A stretch of DNA of 64,000 bases from NCBI GenBank assembly GCA_037447655.1, contig JBBHKE010001339.1, positions 628,264 to 692,263 on the forward strand, read 5' to 3'. The position numbers were made by a program, and so were the translations under genes. Shown in pieces: positions 46,997-58,630 of this stretch (position 1 is its first letter; the number at the start of each line of letters is the position of its first letter). The stretch is from Zygnema cylindricum. Lineage: Eukaryota > Streptophyta > Zygnematophyceae > Zygnematales > Zygnemataceae. A model generated the notes under the pieces. That model ran no database searches and had not been told where the DNA came from. It was given only the letters and a program-made list of their open reading frames with translations.

Positions 46997-48427
46997 TGGA
47001 AGATAAGTCGTACAGTCCTGATTTGGATTTTAGTGCATATTTTACAACATTTTTGTAAAGCTGAATCTAAGTCGTGCGTCTTAAATTGGCTTTTAGTGTA
47101 CTTTTCACATCCATTTATTTTGTAAACAGACCTTTCTGTACGGAAAAAGGTCGTTAGTGCTATATTTGGGTAATTCAATGACTTTCAACAAAAAATAAAT
47201 ATTGTACTTTTTGTACCTTTGTAATGCCACGTATGTAAAAAAAGCCAATGGCTTCTGGTGTATTTTTTTGTCCTCATGTGAATACGATCTAGCATTTGCT
47301 ATAACATGTACGGAAGTATGGTTTGGACCATTTTCTACTACTGAGATTAAGTGGACGTCAGAATGTCACGTGGCTTTCTCCGCGAGAGTCCATTGAGCCT
47401 CGCATAAGGCTAAAAATGGGCGATTAGCAGTATAGCACAGTAGTTCTTAATTTGACCAGAATTTGTTAATTTGACCCTTTAGTGTGCGGCAGCGACCTTT
47501 CACTAATGTCACGTCAAGATTCGATTGTCGTTTGTGAAGATTTTAGGTTGTCAAACAGAGACGTTGACGGTGACGGATGAGATATGACAAAATGGCAAAG
47601 AATGTCATATTGAGCTGTGGACCACAATGCATTTAAGGCGAAGTCCACCACTTGTCACGAGCTGCCAGCTACGGGCGAATGCATGGCTTAACCGTCATTT
47701 TTTTGTCGCATTAGACCTGGAAGGTCTTTTGAAGTACAATATCTTATTTGGGTGACGTGGCGCCATCTGGGCTTAAAGCGGGAAAATCTCGCCAAAATCT
47801 TGCGGTTGGGAACGTTCGACTCCGTTGACAGCTACTATAAGAAAAACAATACACTCTAGCTGACATATATAATACAATATAATATAATAAAAAAACATAA
47901 TATAATAAAATAAAATATAGCATAATATAATGAGATATATAATGTAATAATAGTGTAAGCCATACTGAGCTTGTACGATAAGCGAGTTTTATGGTACGAC
48001 GAGCGCAACAAAATTGAGCGAAACTTTGGTTGTGGCTCAAAAGTCAAAAAAAGGACACGAGTAACTTCAATTCTATTGGTCTAATCCTTACACGCCCTCT
48101 TGGAACCGACGGACAGTATGTGGGCGTGTGGCTAATCAATGCTCACAAGCGTCAGAAAGGGTACAGTTAACAAGTACATTTTTGGAACTTTGTGGATCAT
48201 AAAATATTGTGGCCGTTAGATCTGGAAAATGTTAGAGCTACTTCGAGAAAACGACAAAAAAACTTCACGCGTGCGCGCAGCAGTCGGAGGATGTTGCTAG
48301 ACGCGTGGCTCGGCTCTTCCTTTACTTGACAAGTGTGTGAAAAGGGCTCGTTGACGAGTACATTTTGAATTTTTGCAAAAGGAAAAGTAACGTACCGTAC
48401 CGTCCTGTAACAATTAGATTAGGGGAG
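46997..48427. other. Unassigned spacer
   Basis: AT-rich tract (AATATAATATAATA) at about 47865-47950. No gene recognised. Confidence 0.45.
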
Positions 48428-48430
48428 TTA

Positions 48431-49208
48431 GGGTATGTCCCCATGTACTTGTAACTTAGCAAAACTTACTTTGTTTTTTAGCGCGGATCCGCCGGACCCA
48501 GTTTTCAAGTGTCCCTATGTGTAAGAACATAATCATAACTCACGTTTGTGACGATTCTATAAGTCGACAATACCTGTGACGGTTGTCAACTTCTAGAATC
48601 TGTGTTGTCGCACGTTATTTTTTGGAACTGCTTGTGACGTGGCATGTCTCACCATGACATTGTAGACGTACCGCTTTCCAGCCTTTGCAGTTTCACAGTT
48701 GAAGAAGATGCGCTTTGCCTTCACGTCTCCTGTCCAGTCGACGTGAAATGGCATCGAAATTTCGAGACCCCTGCTAAAAAAAAAAGTGTACTAAACGAAA
48801 ACGGACAAAACCAAACAAATTGTGTACTTCTCTTCGTCTTATTGAACGAAAATAGACAAAACATAGCAAAATCGGTACTTTTCTTTGTTTGGAAATCGTA
48901 TGAAATTTTCGAAAAACACGGCACGTGCATATATATGTTCCTATTTGTTTATCGAAATTACCTAGTTTTAAAACACATCGCGCATGTGTTTTAAACATAG
49001 GTTTGAAGATGGCGTTTTTTGTCGTGGAAGTGGGTCGAAAAACACAAGACGACAAATTTTTGTACATCCTAAGTTCGAGGATGACCCAAATTGTACTCTA
49101 CAAATTTGCGATTCCTTCGTACCGTTGCAACTTAGGCAATACAGCGCTAAGTTTTGTAGGAAAATGATAGAAAGAAAAACCATTACTTATGCACATGGGG
49201 ACATACCC
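48431..49208. mobile_element. Harbinger-like MITE (778 bp)
   Basis: Ends GGGTATGTCCCCATGTAC and its complement with one mismatch, flanked by TTA on both sides (48428-48430, 49209-49211). GGG-starting ends with a TTA target are the hallmark of PIF/Harbinger elements. The interior shares blocks with 23590-23760. No transposase. Confidence 0.75.
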
Positions 49209-49211
49209 TTA

Positions 49212-49753
49212 CTTATGACGAGAAAAGCTCCATATAAATCGGAATCTCGCCAAAAAATTTGTCATTTAGTGAATTTGTCAACAATTCTGAACTTTAGGGT
49301 TTCACTTTGCTTTCCACCAATGTGGTGTTTGCAGATTGTCGTTTAGTTTGATTTCGTTTTTTTATTTCGCACTTTTTGAAATAGAATGTACTGTACCATT
49401 TTTCTTTTCGCACTTAATCTTCTTAAAACCTCATTGGCTTAAACAATTTGTGTTAGAAGATACGCGCGACGAGATTTTTGAAAATTTAAATGTACACGAC
49501 GTGTGTCAATTTATGAATCGAGTCTTTGGAAATTTTATCAAAATGCGAAACAAATAATTTAGTAATTTTGGAACAAATGCAATGTATACCGTACGCTCTA
49601 TATTATAAAGTACGAAGGGACGGGCTCGGTTAACTCATGATAAGGGTGAAGTTCCATTGGACGAAAAGTTCCAACCCTAAATACATTTATAGTTGTCCAT
49701 TTTGATGTGAACGGCCCCGATCCTGTTTACAAAGCGTTTTATCCGAAACCAAT
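49212..49753. other. Unassigned spacer
   Basis: A 73-codon frame at 49336-49557 ending HDVCQFMNRVFGNFIKMRNK is not low complexity, but I recognise nothing in it. Confidence 0.35.
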
Positions 49754-52033
49754 ATGTTAAGTGATAAGAGGATAGGGCTGCAGTTTTGGGCTGAGTCTAT
49801 GAACTATGCTAATTTCATCAAAAATAGAGTCCTAACTTCAGCAAATAAGGAGGAAACTCCGTATGAGAGGTGGACAAGAAGAAAGCCTGATTTGTCTAGT
49901 TTGAGAGTGTTCGGAAGTCAAGTCTACAGTTTGGATTCCGATAAGACTAAATGGAAGTTAGAGGGAAGAGGGAAACCAGGATATCTTGTAGGATATGATG
50001 AGAGCACAAAAGGATACCGAGTGTATGACTTGAAAAAGAGAGATATAATTTTGGTAAAACACATAGTGGTGATGAATGAAGAGAAGTCCATTGATCCATT
50101 CAAATATAATAAGCAATTCAAAATCAGATTTGAAACGGATCAGTTTTCTGACTTTGACTTAGAAAATGAAGAGAAGGAAGAGGGAGAAAAAGAAAAATCT
50201 GCAGATCTACCAAAGGAGAAGGAGGAAAGGACAACATCCGAGGCAACGCCACAATACGAAGTGGAAACCGATGAGGAACTTGATGAGACACCGGAATTGG
50301 AAGATAGGGAAGCTGAAAATCTCCCAAAACGAAACCCAAGGATGCCTTGCATACCGGCGTCCGATTTTGAAGGGGGAAGAAGAAGTAGTAAACGACTTCA
50401 AGAAAGACAAGTAAATAACCAACTCACAAAGATGTCTCACCCAGATGAACCTCAAACATACTTAGAGGCCATAAACACTCCAGAAAGTAGCCGGTGGATC
50501 ACAGCTATAAATGAAGAAATGGCCTCTATCATGGAAGCCAATACATGGGAGTTGGTAGATTGTCCACCGGACCGAAAACCGATCGGATGTAAGTGGGTGT
50601 TTAAACTTAAATTAAACCCGGATAATACCATTGAGAGGTACAAAGCTAGGTTAGTTGCAAAAGGTTATACACAGGAAGAGGGGATAGAGTACGAAGAAAC
50701 CTTTGCACTTGTAGTCTGATTTCCTTCTGTTAGAATCCTTTTAAGTATAGCCGCAGCGGAGGATATGGAAATCCACCAGATGGATATTAAAACTGCCTTT
50801 TTGCACGGAGAGTTGGAAGAAGAAATTTACATGAGGCAACCGGAAGGATTCGTGGAAAGTGGGGAAGAAAACAAATTTTGCAAACTGATAAAATCACTAT
50901 ATGGGCTTAAGCAAGCCCCGCGACAGTGGAATATAAAGCTCGACGAATTTCTGACCGGTTTGGGGTATATCAGAATTAGTTCAGATCACTCTATATATTT
51001 ATTTGAGGATGAGAATGGAGTGATATTTATTGCTATTTATGTTGATGATTTGTTGGTCTTAAGCAAGTCCTTAGATAAAATTAACAAACTAAAACGGGAT
51101 CTTAGAAGCAGTTTTGATTTGAAAGATCTTGGCGAAGCAAAGTACATTTTGGAAATTCAGATGGAGAGAGATAGAGGGAATAGAATTATAAGACTCACTC
51201 AAAAAGAAGCAATCGGTAATATGCTAGAAAAATTTCAAATGGAGAAAGCAAACGGATGTACTACTTCCATGGATTTGAAGAAAGTGAGTGAGGGGAGTGA
51301 AGAGGGAGGAATATTCATCATTAATGATGAGATGGACGAGATAGAAAGAAAATTTATGGAAAATATCCCTTATCGGCAGATTGTAGGCAGTTTAATTTAT
51401 TTTATGAACTGTACCCGTCCGGATATAGCTGCAGCTATAGGTGTCCTTAGTAGAAATCTAAATGAACCAAGAAAGAGAGATTGGGAGGCTGCCAAAAGGG
51501 TGATGAGGTATCTGGTGGGGACAAGGGAAATATGGTTGCATTTGGGAGGGGAGCACACTGACATCACCACTTAGAGTGATGCTAGTTATGGAGATGTGCC
51601 ATTAAGTAGGTGTACGACTGGATATGTGTTGCAAATTGGATCCGGTGCATGTTGTTGGAGTAGCAAGCAACAAAAAGTAGTTGCTCAGTCCACTATGGAG
51701 GCTGAATACATGGCTTCCTGTGCTGCCACCAAAGAATTAATGTGGGTTAAATCTCTTCTTGAAGAACTTGGGTTCATGAAGTTTGGAACTCAAAAAGTTT
51801 TTTGTGATAATCAAGCTGCTATCTCGATTGCAGCTAATCCGAAACATCACTTCAAAGCTAAGCATATGGATGTTAGACTAAGCTTTGTCAAAGAGAAGGT
51901 AGAAAATAAAATTATTAAACAAGTTCATAAAACTGATAGAGAAATGATTGCAGACATTATGACAAAAGCAGTGCCTTCCCCTAAGTTGATTTATTGCAGA
52001 GAAAACTGTGGATTAAAATTGAAAAGTGACTAG
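49754..52033 (+). pseudogene. Copia element 2 pol, 5'-truncated (integrase end, RT, RNase H)
   Basis: Starts inside integrase (MLSDKRIGLQFWAESMNYAN), then RVFGSQVY and GYLVGYDESTKGYRVYD. RT has KWVFKLKLNPDNTIERYKAR, QMDIKTAFLHGELEEEIYM and an intact IYVDDLLVLS active site. RNase H has CTTGYVLQIGSG, STMEAEYMA and FCDNQAAI, ending GLKLKSD. Only two in-frame stops: TGA at 50717 (before FPSVRILLSIAA) and TAG at 51572. Everything 5' of mid-integrase is missing, so it cannot move by itself, but RT looks much less decayed than element 1. Confidence 0.93.
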
Positions 52034-52046
52034 GAATTAAGGGGAG

Positions 52047-52937
52047 TGTTGAAAAAAGGTAATTAATAGTTCACTTCCCTCTTTTAGTTTTGTTTTAAAG
52101 AAAGAGAGTAAGGATCAAAGGCGCGCCATGGCTGCCGCCATATTTAGAAAGTGGCAGTTTTTGCAGTTAAGGGTATTTTGGCTAAAATGATGCCTATGTC
52201 TAGATTTGAACCTGTGGCCTCTAGATTCTATATAGCCTAACGCCTTAACCATTAAGGCGTTACGAAACGATACACGTGACGGGTTTCATAAATGTATAAA
52301 CATTAACGAAACATCTAATTAACAGCAGACTAACCAAAAGGAGCAATTTCTGCATGTACGCGAATCTGAACCGTGTAAAATATGTTTTGATCGGACGGCC
52401 GGTATTATAGCCGGCACGCGAAGTGAGCTTTTTAGCGGCATACGGATATAGCGTCACGCGGTGCCACGTGGCGCCACATTATTTGATACCGGAGAAGATG
52501 GAAGGAGGAACCATGGCTTCCGATATGACAGGTGCCACCTTGTTGACCTTGTCGTACAATGGTTGTACAATAAGTACATCGCCCATTGTACCTTCTTGTA
52601 CTTTACAGTGTTCCTATTGGACTAGGGTTTAATAGTAGGTAGTCGTGAGTAGGCAGACCGAGACTTAGTAATATTTAGGTACCTCTCTCTCTAAGAGAGC
52701 TTGTAACTATAAAGGTCATCTTTGACCAGCCATAACTTACTACTCAGGTGAGCAAATTCAGTGATTCTTTTTGCGTTTGACTTAGGGGAGTCTTGTCCTC
52801 ACAAGGGTGAGAGTGGTCAGAATATTTGTGTGCCTGGGCGGCGCTTATTCAGCGAGAAAGTAGAAGGGGCAAATATTATCCTAGAGGCTTTACATAGGCT
52901 GCTCATTCTGTGGGTCAATGGAGACCACATAATTTCA
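52047..52937 (+). repeat. 3' LTR of copia element 2
   Basis: Preceded by AGGGGAG polypurine tract; TGTTGAAAAAAGG...CATAATTTCA, 891 bp. The next base already belongs to the integrase of the minus-strand element, so the LTR terminus is joined exactly to foreign copia sequence. Confidence 0.85.
52192..52262 (-). other. tRNA-like module in copia-2 LTR, antisense
   Basis: On the minus strand: CCTTAATGGTTAAGGCG (A-box-like, reminiscent of tRNA-Ser D arms) and ACAGGTTCAAATC (B-box-like), 40-50 bp apart. The arms do not fold cleanly, so this is a relic or Pol III promoter-like module rather than a functional tRNA. Confidence 0.5.
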
Positions 52938-54685
52938 AGCCGGTCCCCAAATATTTGTGTGTACTAGATCTAGAAGTTTTTCTCCCTTATAAGTGGCTGT
53001 TTTGGGAAAGGGTAATCTGTGTGTTTTACCTTTAGCACATCCACTACAATCACTTATATTTTCACTCTCACTAAACTGAATCCCTTCCACCACTCCCATC
53101 TTTTTTATCTCTCTTAACTTATCTAGTTTCACATGCCCAAGCCTCTTATGCCACATCATTATATCATGAACACCAGCATAATAAAGTTTCTCTGTTTCAT
53201 TGCTTAAAATCAGCCTGAATATCCCTTGGCTACCTTTCTCATCAATGAAATAGACATCCTCCTCAAAACTAGCAGTAAAGACTCCTTCCCTAGTGCTAGT
53301 AAAAAAACCATTATCATCTAATACAGATGTGGAGATGAGGTTTTTGTTCAACTACGGAATAAATAATACATCGGAGAATGTTACTATGGATGTCTTTCCT
53401 TTTACTAACACTTTCAAATCTACCGATCCTACAAGAGTAGTAATGACTATCCTCCTATCCCCGTACTCTATCTCTACGATGGGAATCTTTCTTATCTTAG
53501 TGAACAGGTGATTATCCTTACACATGTGCATGGAGGCACCTGAATCTATAACCCAGCCTGCTTCACCTTTCAATCCAACGTAAACACATTTCTGCCTTTG
53601 TGGAATTTTGACCTCTTTTTTCGCCTCCAACTCCTCATCAAATAGGAGCTCATCGTCCTCGTCCTCGGGTTCCACCTCATGTACTTATGTCACAAGGGCC
53701 TTTTTCTTTCCTCTCGCGGTTGCACTGGTTTGCCCCTCCTTTAACCAAAGCTCGGTTAGCTTTGTGCACTCTGCCATATAGTTCCCCGATTTCTTACAAA
53801 AATGACATAAACCTTTGAGAGTCCTTGGTCCGACCTCGTCGGTCAGATTTTTCAGCTCCCTCCCTCCATAGTTTCCGACCGGTTTCCGGGAATCCTTGTT
53901 CCTCCAATCGGTCGCAGTTGCTAGGGCTTGCCCACTCTTTCCTCCACTTCGGATATCAATCGTATTCTCCCGAACGAGAATCATCCCTACCACTGAGTTC
54001 CATATCCACCTTGAGTCCGGCAAGTCCTGCCACAGGTGACTATGTTCTCGAACTCAACGGGTAACTTCATCAGTAAACAGTTAACCTTTTCTTTTTCACT
54101 AAAATCTTTTCCAGCACTCTCTAGCTCCATGAAGAGTGTAGCAAGCTCATTGCAAAAATCCAACATCTTCCCCCCTTTGTATACATACTCTTTATTTTAA
54201 TGATCAGCCAACTGTTGTTGCTGAATCGTACCACTTTGGTACATCTCTATGAGAGCCGTCCAAAGATCGGATGCCATTTTTACCTGCAAATGAGGACATG
54301 CAAGTCCTTGAGTGAGATGGCCTAGGATGAAGTGTTTTGCCGCCATATTGTTGAAGTACCAGGTTTCAGTATCATTCTCCTTGTTCCTCGGAATAGGTGA
54401 CATGAATGCCAAACTGGTTGCTATTGGTGTGGTCGTCTCCATCTCATTTCCTTTGTCTACCACCTCTCCTTCTTTTGTTTCCTCCATTGAAGGTGGATCC
54501 TCTTTCTTGGTGAATCTGCTTATTCGAAACCCTGGAGGGATTCGAAGACTTGATGGACGCCCCAACCGTCCACTCACTATCCCCCAAAACCTTTTTTCGC
54601 ATAGAGCTCCTATCATCATACTTTCCCAGTATATAAGGCCAGTTCGATTAAAGATTGGTACCCTAGAGGTGGGCCCATAACCTAA
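52938..54685 (-). pseudogene. Copia element 3, 5' half: gag, protease, start of integrase
   Basis: Minus strand: gag (WYFNNMAAKHFILGHLTQGL, DLWTALIEMYQ), zinc knuckle CHFCKKSGNYMAEC with Asn in place of His, protease GWVIDSGASMHM, then the integrase zinc region MMWHKRLGHVKLDKL and CSGCAKGKTHRLPFP. It stops at TNIWGPA, where the LTR of element 2 abuts. In-frame stops TAA at 54199-54197, TAA at 53687-53685, TAG at 53354-53352, plus a frameshift near 54020. The integrase core, RT and RNase H of this element are not in the window. Confidence 0.9.
54668..54682 (-). promoter_or_regulatory. Primer-binding site, complementary to initiator tRNA-Met anticodon arm
   Basis: GGTTATGGGCCCACC on the minus strand, just inside the 5' LTR. 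It is the complement of the conserved anticodon stem-loop of eukaryotic initiator tRNA-Met (CCCATAAC core). Some copia-group elements are known to prime from this internal half-tRNA site rather than the 3' end. Confidence 0.75.
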
Positions 54686-55690
54686 AACTCTGAGACCTCC
54701 ATAAGTCCTCAGAATGGACAGCTTCTAAGAAGCCTTTAGGATAACCCTTACCCCTTGTGTTTCAGTAAGAACAGCTGCCACTCTGGTAGACAATAACTTT
54801 GACCACCTTCACCTCTGTAAAGGCAAGACTCCCTTGAGTCGATAGCAAAAAGAATCTCTAAATTTGCTCCCCTAAGTAGTAAGTTATAGTGGGTCAAAGT
54901 TGACCTTTTGTACAGAAGCTCTCTTGGAGAGAGGGTCCAATCTCCTAGTTTTTCTAAGTCCTATCTCTCTCACAAACTCTATCGCCTGATGTACGGAGCC
55001 AATCAGATTACACTTCCGTACTCAAAAGTACAACTGCTGGTGTACTTTCTGTACGTACATTGTACGACATGGCCTAAATGTCGACACGTGGTATATCCTG
55101 ATTCGCTCCCTTAATCCTCGGAGATGCCGCGATCCAATATCATTTTGCCACGTGTCATCCGATGTGGCGATGACCAAAAACCGCCGAAATCCTCTTCTGC
55201 GATCTCGGCGTTAATTCCGGCCGTCCGATTAAATTCATATTTAATCATAGCCGTAATATATACATGCGTGGTATTCGTTTCGCTAAAAGTATAAATGCGA
55301 GGTATTTGTTTCTTATCCGTACGGTAATCCGTACTTTTACATTACTGGATCTATGTCTCCCGTAAACTGTTTTAGTTAAATGAATTATCCTACGTATTAA
55401 TGTTTAATTAAATATCAAACCCTATAGTACGTAACACTAGGTTATAGACTTAACGGATAAGGCTACCGCCTACCGGCTGCTTACCGTCCGGCAGGTACCA
55501 GGATCAAATCCTGGGGGCATCACATATTCTTTTAGTAAATAAACCCGTAACGGTAAATAAACTAATATATATATTTCCCGTAAACCTCTGGATAGCCTAG
55601 GTAGTCATGGCTCTAACTTCCTCTCCAATTTCTCAGTGACTGTGACAAGTTTGAGAGTTGGAGAGAGAAGTTAGAGGTAGACTGCCTCGG
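54683..55690 (-). repeat. 5' LTR of copia element 3 (outer end approximate)
   Basis: Related to the element 2 LTR: AAGAGAGCTT, GTCAAC/ATCTTTGACC, ATAACTTACTACT and GATTCTTTTTGC blocks in the same order, at roughly 70% similarity by eye. The outer boundary is placed by analogy and may be off by tens of bases. Confidence 0.6.
55438..55525 (+). other. tRNA-like module in copia-3 LTR, antisense
   Basis: CTTAACGGATAAGGC followed by CCAGGATCAAATCCTGG, a perfect 5-bp T-stem with a 7-base loop. Same relative position and antisense orientation as the module in the element 2 LTR. No acceptor stem could be drawn. Confidence 0.5.
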
Positions 55691-55756
55691 CTTCTTTCTA
55701 TATTTCTATTTAGACCTAGAAAATACTTTAAATGGACCATTAATTTCTACATCCTT

Positions 55757-56345
55757 CCCCCCTCCCTCTCCCTCTCACTTTCCCTCGCCCTTCCCTACTC
55801 TCTCACATTCCCTCTCCCTTTCCCTTTCGCTCTCCTTCACACCCTCTTGATCTGCTGCACTGTTTCTCTTCCCCTATTCCTTTCCCTCTTCCCACTCCCT
55901 CAATCTACCGCTATCTCTCCCTCCCCTTTTTCCTTTCCCTTCCACACTCTCTCTACCTCTCCCTCTCCTTTTCCCTCTCCCTCTTCTTCTCGCCTTCTTC
56001 AGCTGCCGTATTATCTTCTCCCTCAATCTCCTTCTATCTCTCCCTCTCCCTTTCCTTCTTCTTTCCCCTCTCCCTCTCCCTCTCACCCTCTCAATTTGTC
56101 GCACTCTGATCCTTTACATCATACTATCCCTTTCCCTCACCCTCTCAGGTTGCCTCCTCTCCCACTCCCTCATCATCTCCCTTTTACTCTCCCTCTCCCG
56201 TTCAAATTCACGTACTCTCTAACCCTCGATCTCCCTGTTCCACTCGCATTTCCGTTTACTTACACTTAAAATCATGTGGTTTCTCCTTCCCTTTCTCCCT
56301 CTCTCATTTACTCCCCATTCTCCCTCTCCCATTTACTCCCCAATT
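55757..56345. repeat. CTCCCTCTC polypyrimidine microsatellite, degenerate
   Basis: Pyrimidine-rich on the + strand, with CCCTCTCCCT units and interruptions. A 203-codon frame across it is low-complexity. Confidence 0.85.
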
Positions 56346-56984
56346 AAAATTACATATTAATGTCACTAATTTTTTTAACTAACTCCATTGTTATATTTTT
56401 TTCTTTGTTGCAGGCACGGAATTTTATTCAGTGAGTTGATTGTGAGGGAGGAACAAATGCACGGATTGTGGGAATGTCATGGAGTTTTCTTTACTCCATT
56501 TAATATTAGTACTTCCAACCACATTTTTACATGAGTTAGAGAAGGTTATTAGAATATCATTTGTTACAAAGGGTAATTTTAATGGGCATTGTACATTTCG
56601 TTCTTGTAGACTAATATTTTATTTAAGTTTGAAAAATAGGTTGGTTGTACATATTGTAGTTTTTTTATGGTGAACCTCTTTGTCATTCTCAGGCTTAAAG
56701 GATTGAATTTATTTCCAAGTGAATTATTGTAATATATTTATGATTGTAATTCATTTTGGTGTTGTTGCAAAAGACGGGTGCTGTGATTTTAATTCTCCAT
56801 GTTTTGTAAATGTTAAGCAATACACTTGATGAAGTGCGTGGGCATTGTTAACTATTTTGGTTGTCACACATGTGATTGTTCTTTCTCAATCTTTTTTTTT
56901 CTAGTTGTCACATTTTTCATTTTATTATTTATTTTATTTCAGTCAATCTCCCTTTTTTTTGTCTGTCTCTCTTTCCCTTAATGT
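56346..56984. other. Unassigned spacer
   Basis: No gene recognised. Confidence 0.4.
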
Positions 56985-58102
56985 ACTCAGCGACGAGACT
57001 GTCTTGTCGCTGAATGGTATGTTTTTCTATCCTACCAGTCAACGACGAGAATTTCTCAGTGCTGAATGGCATGTTTCATTTTTCACCATTCAGCACTGAC
57101 ATTGTGTCAAAAAAAGGTCTTATGGTACTCAACCACGAGACTGTCCCGTCGCTGAATGGTATGTTTTTCTATCTTACCATTGAACGACGAGAATTCCTCA
57201 CAGCTGAATGGCACGTTGCATTTTTCACCATTCAGCAACGATACTATGTCAACACAATACTATCCGTCCATCTAGTCTTCATATTCTACGACTTGTGTTT
57301 TTATGTTTCACACTTTTTTTTAACATCTTTAAAATCCAGCTTCATGGTTCTCTCTTTTCCTATCTGTCTCTATCCCATTCTCTCTTTATTTTTCTGTCCC
57401 TTTCTCTCACATGGTCTCTCTACTTCATATCACTGTTTGTCTTATCCTTGTTTTCTTTATGTCATACTATAATTTATGCCATCCAGCGACAATGCTGTGT
57501 CGTCGCTGAATGGTATACTTCACATTCGGCCAATGGGCGACCACAATGTGTCGTCGCTGAATGGGAGCATGATACTCCAAACATAGATATGAATTTACAC
57601 CATCACTAAAAAAACATTTCATCCAAATTTTTGGCCATTCAGGTATCATAAACAATATGAAAACAAAAAAATGGAAGAGGGATATATAATATTCAACGTC
57701 AAAGAAAAAAATACAATGTATATTGCATACTGCAATAAAATAAAAGTAAATGTATTAACATATAAAAAAAAAAGTAAAATAAAATCCACACTATGAGTAA
57801 AAAGTTATGCAAACGGCTTGAATGGTTTGCGACATTTTTATACCCGCCTTCTTGAAGCGGTAAAACTCCTCCACCAACTACGAGTGCACTGCTGTGACCC
57901 ATGGAAATTCCTTCCTCTCCCTACTTGGCAGTGCCTTTGTCACCACCACACTTCTTTTTCCAAATCCCGCAGACGACAAAGTATGTTTTGTCGCCCGTAT
58001 GTCTCTCAATGTCGTAACCCGACCCTTCCACCACCGACTTGCTTTTTGGTATCCTGCAACGAAAGGAAAGGGAAAAAAAAACATGGCAGTCCTAATTCAT
58101 AT

Positions 58103-58171
<69 letters not shown>

Positions 58172-58330
58172 TAAAAAAATTGGTTCAACGACGACTTGCA
58201 GTCGTCGCTAAATTCAGGGACCAATGTTGATCGTCGATGGTTCAAGTATCTAGAGCCGTATCAAGATTCAGCGACGACAGACTCTCATCGCTAATTCAGC
58301 GACGAGTTGAAGATGTCGCAATGTCAAAGA
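56985..58330. mobile_element. CACTA-like (En/Spm-type) remnant, inferred from subterminal repeats
   Basis: Multiple inverted TTCAGCGACGA / TCGTCGCTGAAT motifs at 56985-57240, 57480-57575 and 58190-58320. Among plant elements such repeated CGTCGCTAA-type motifs are typical of CACTA ends. Two 128-bp tandem units at about 56985-57112 and 57125-57245. A short minus-strand frame 58062-57937 (SKSVVEGSGYDIERHTGDKT) looks protein-like but is unassigned. Exact element ends (CACTA, 3-bp target) were not found. Confidence 0.4.
58107..58170. repeat. (TA)n microsatellite
   Basis: About 62 bp of perfect TA. Confidence 0.97.
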
Positions 58331-58434
58331 TACCACAAGTGAAAAAAAAAATTAAACATGTAAGTGAGTGGGTTAAACATGGGAAGTGATAGAGTGGAGT
58401 AAGAGTTAGTAAAAAATACATACCAATTACCGTT

Positions 58435-58630
58435 TTTTTTTTGTTTGAAAATGCCCGTGTGAGCCTCATCAATTGCTCTCGATCTGCTCTTATTTGTTTT
58501 TGTTGAGCCGCTACTTGATGAATGAGTGCGGCAATTATTAAAGGCGAATCCTCTCCTCTCGGTGGTGACGGTGATAGCGGGAAGGTTTTAAAATTTGCGT
58601 CAGTTTTTAACGTGAGAGTATGCACGTGGT
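58435..58630 (-). other. Possible transposon-protein fragment
   Basis: Minus-strand frame with PPRGEDSPLIIAALIHQVAA and QKQIRADREQLMRLTRAF, a helical Gln-rich segment like the C-terminal tails of some plant transposon proteins. No catalytic motif; weak. Confidence 0.25.

Noticed and set aside
52192-52262. Functional tRNA gene
   Set aside because: A- and B-box-like motifs are present but the acceptor and T stems do not pair, so only a tRNA-like relic is supported.
58006-58245. Tyr-Ile repeat proteins
   Set aside because: Translation of the (TA)n microsatellite at 58107-58170.
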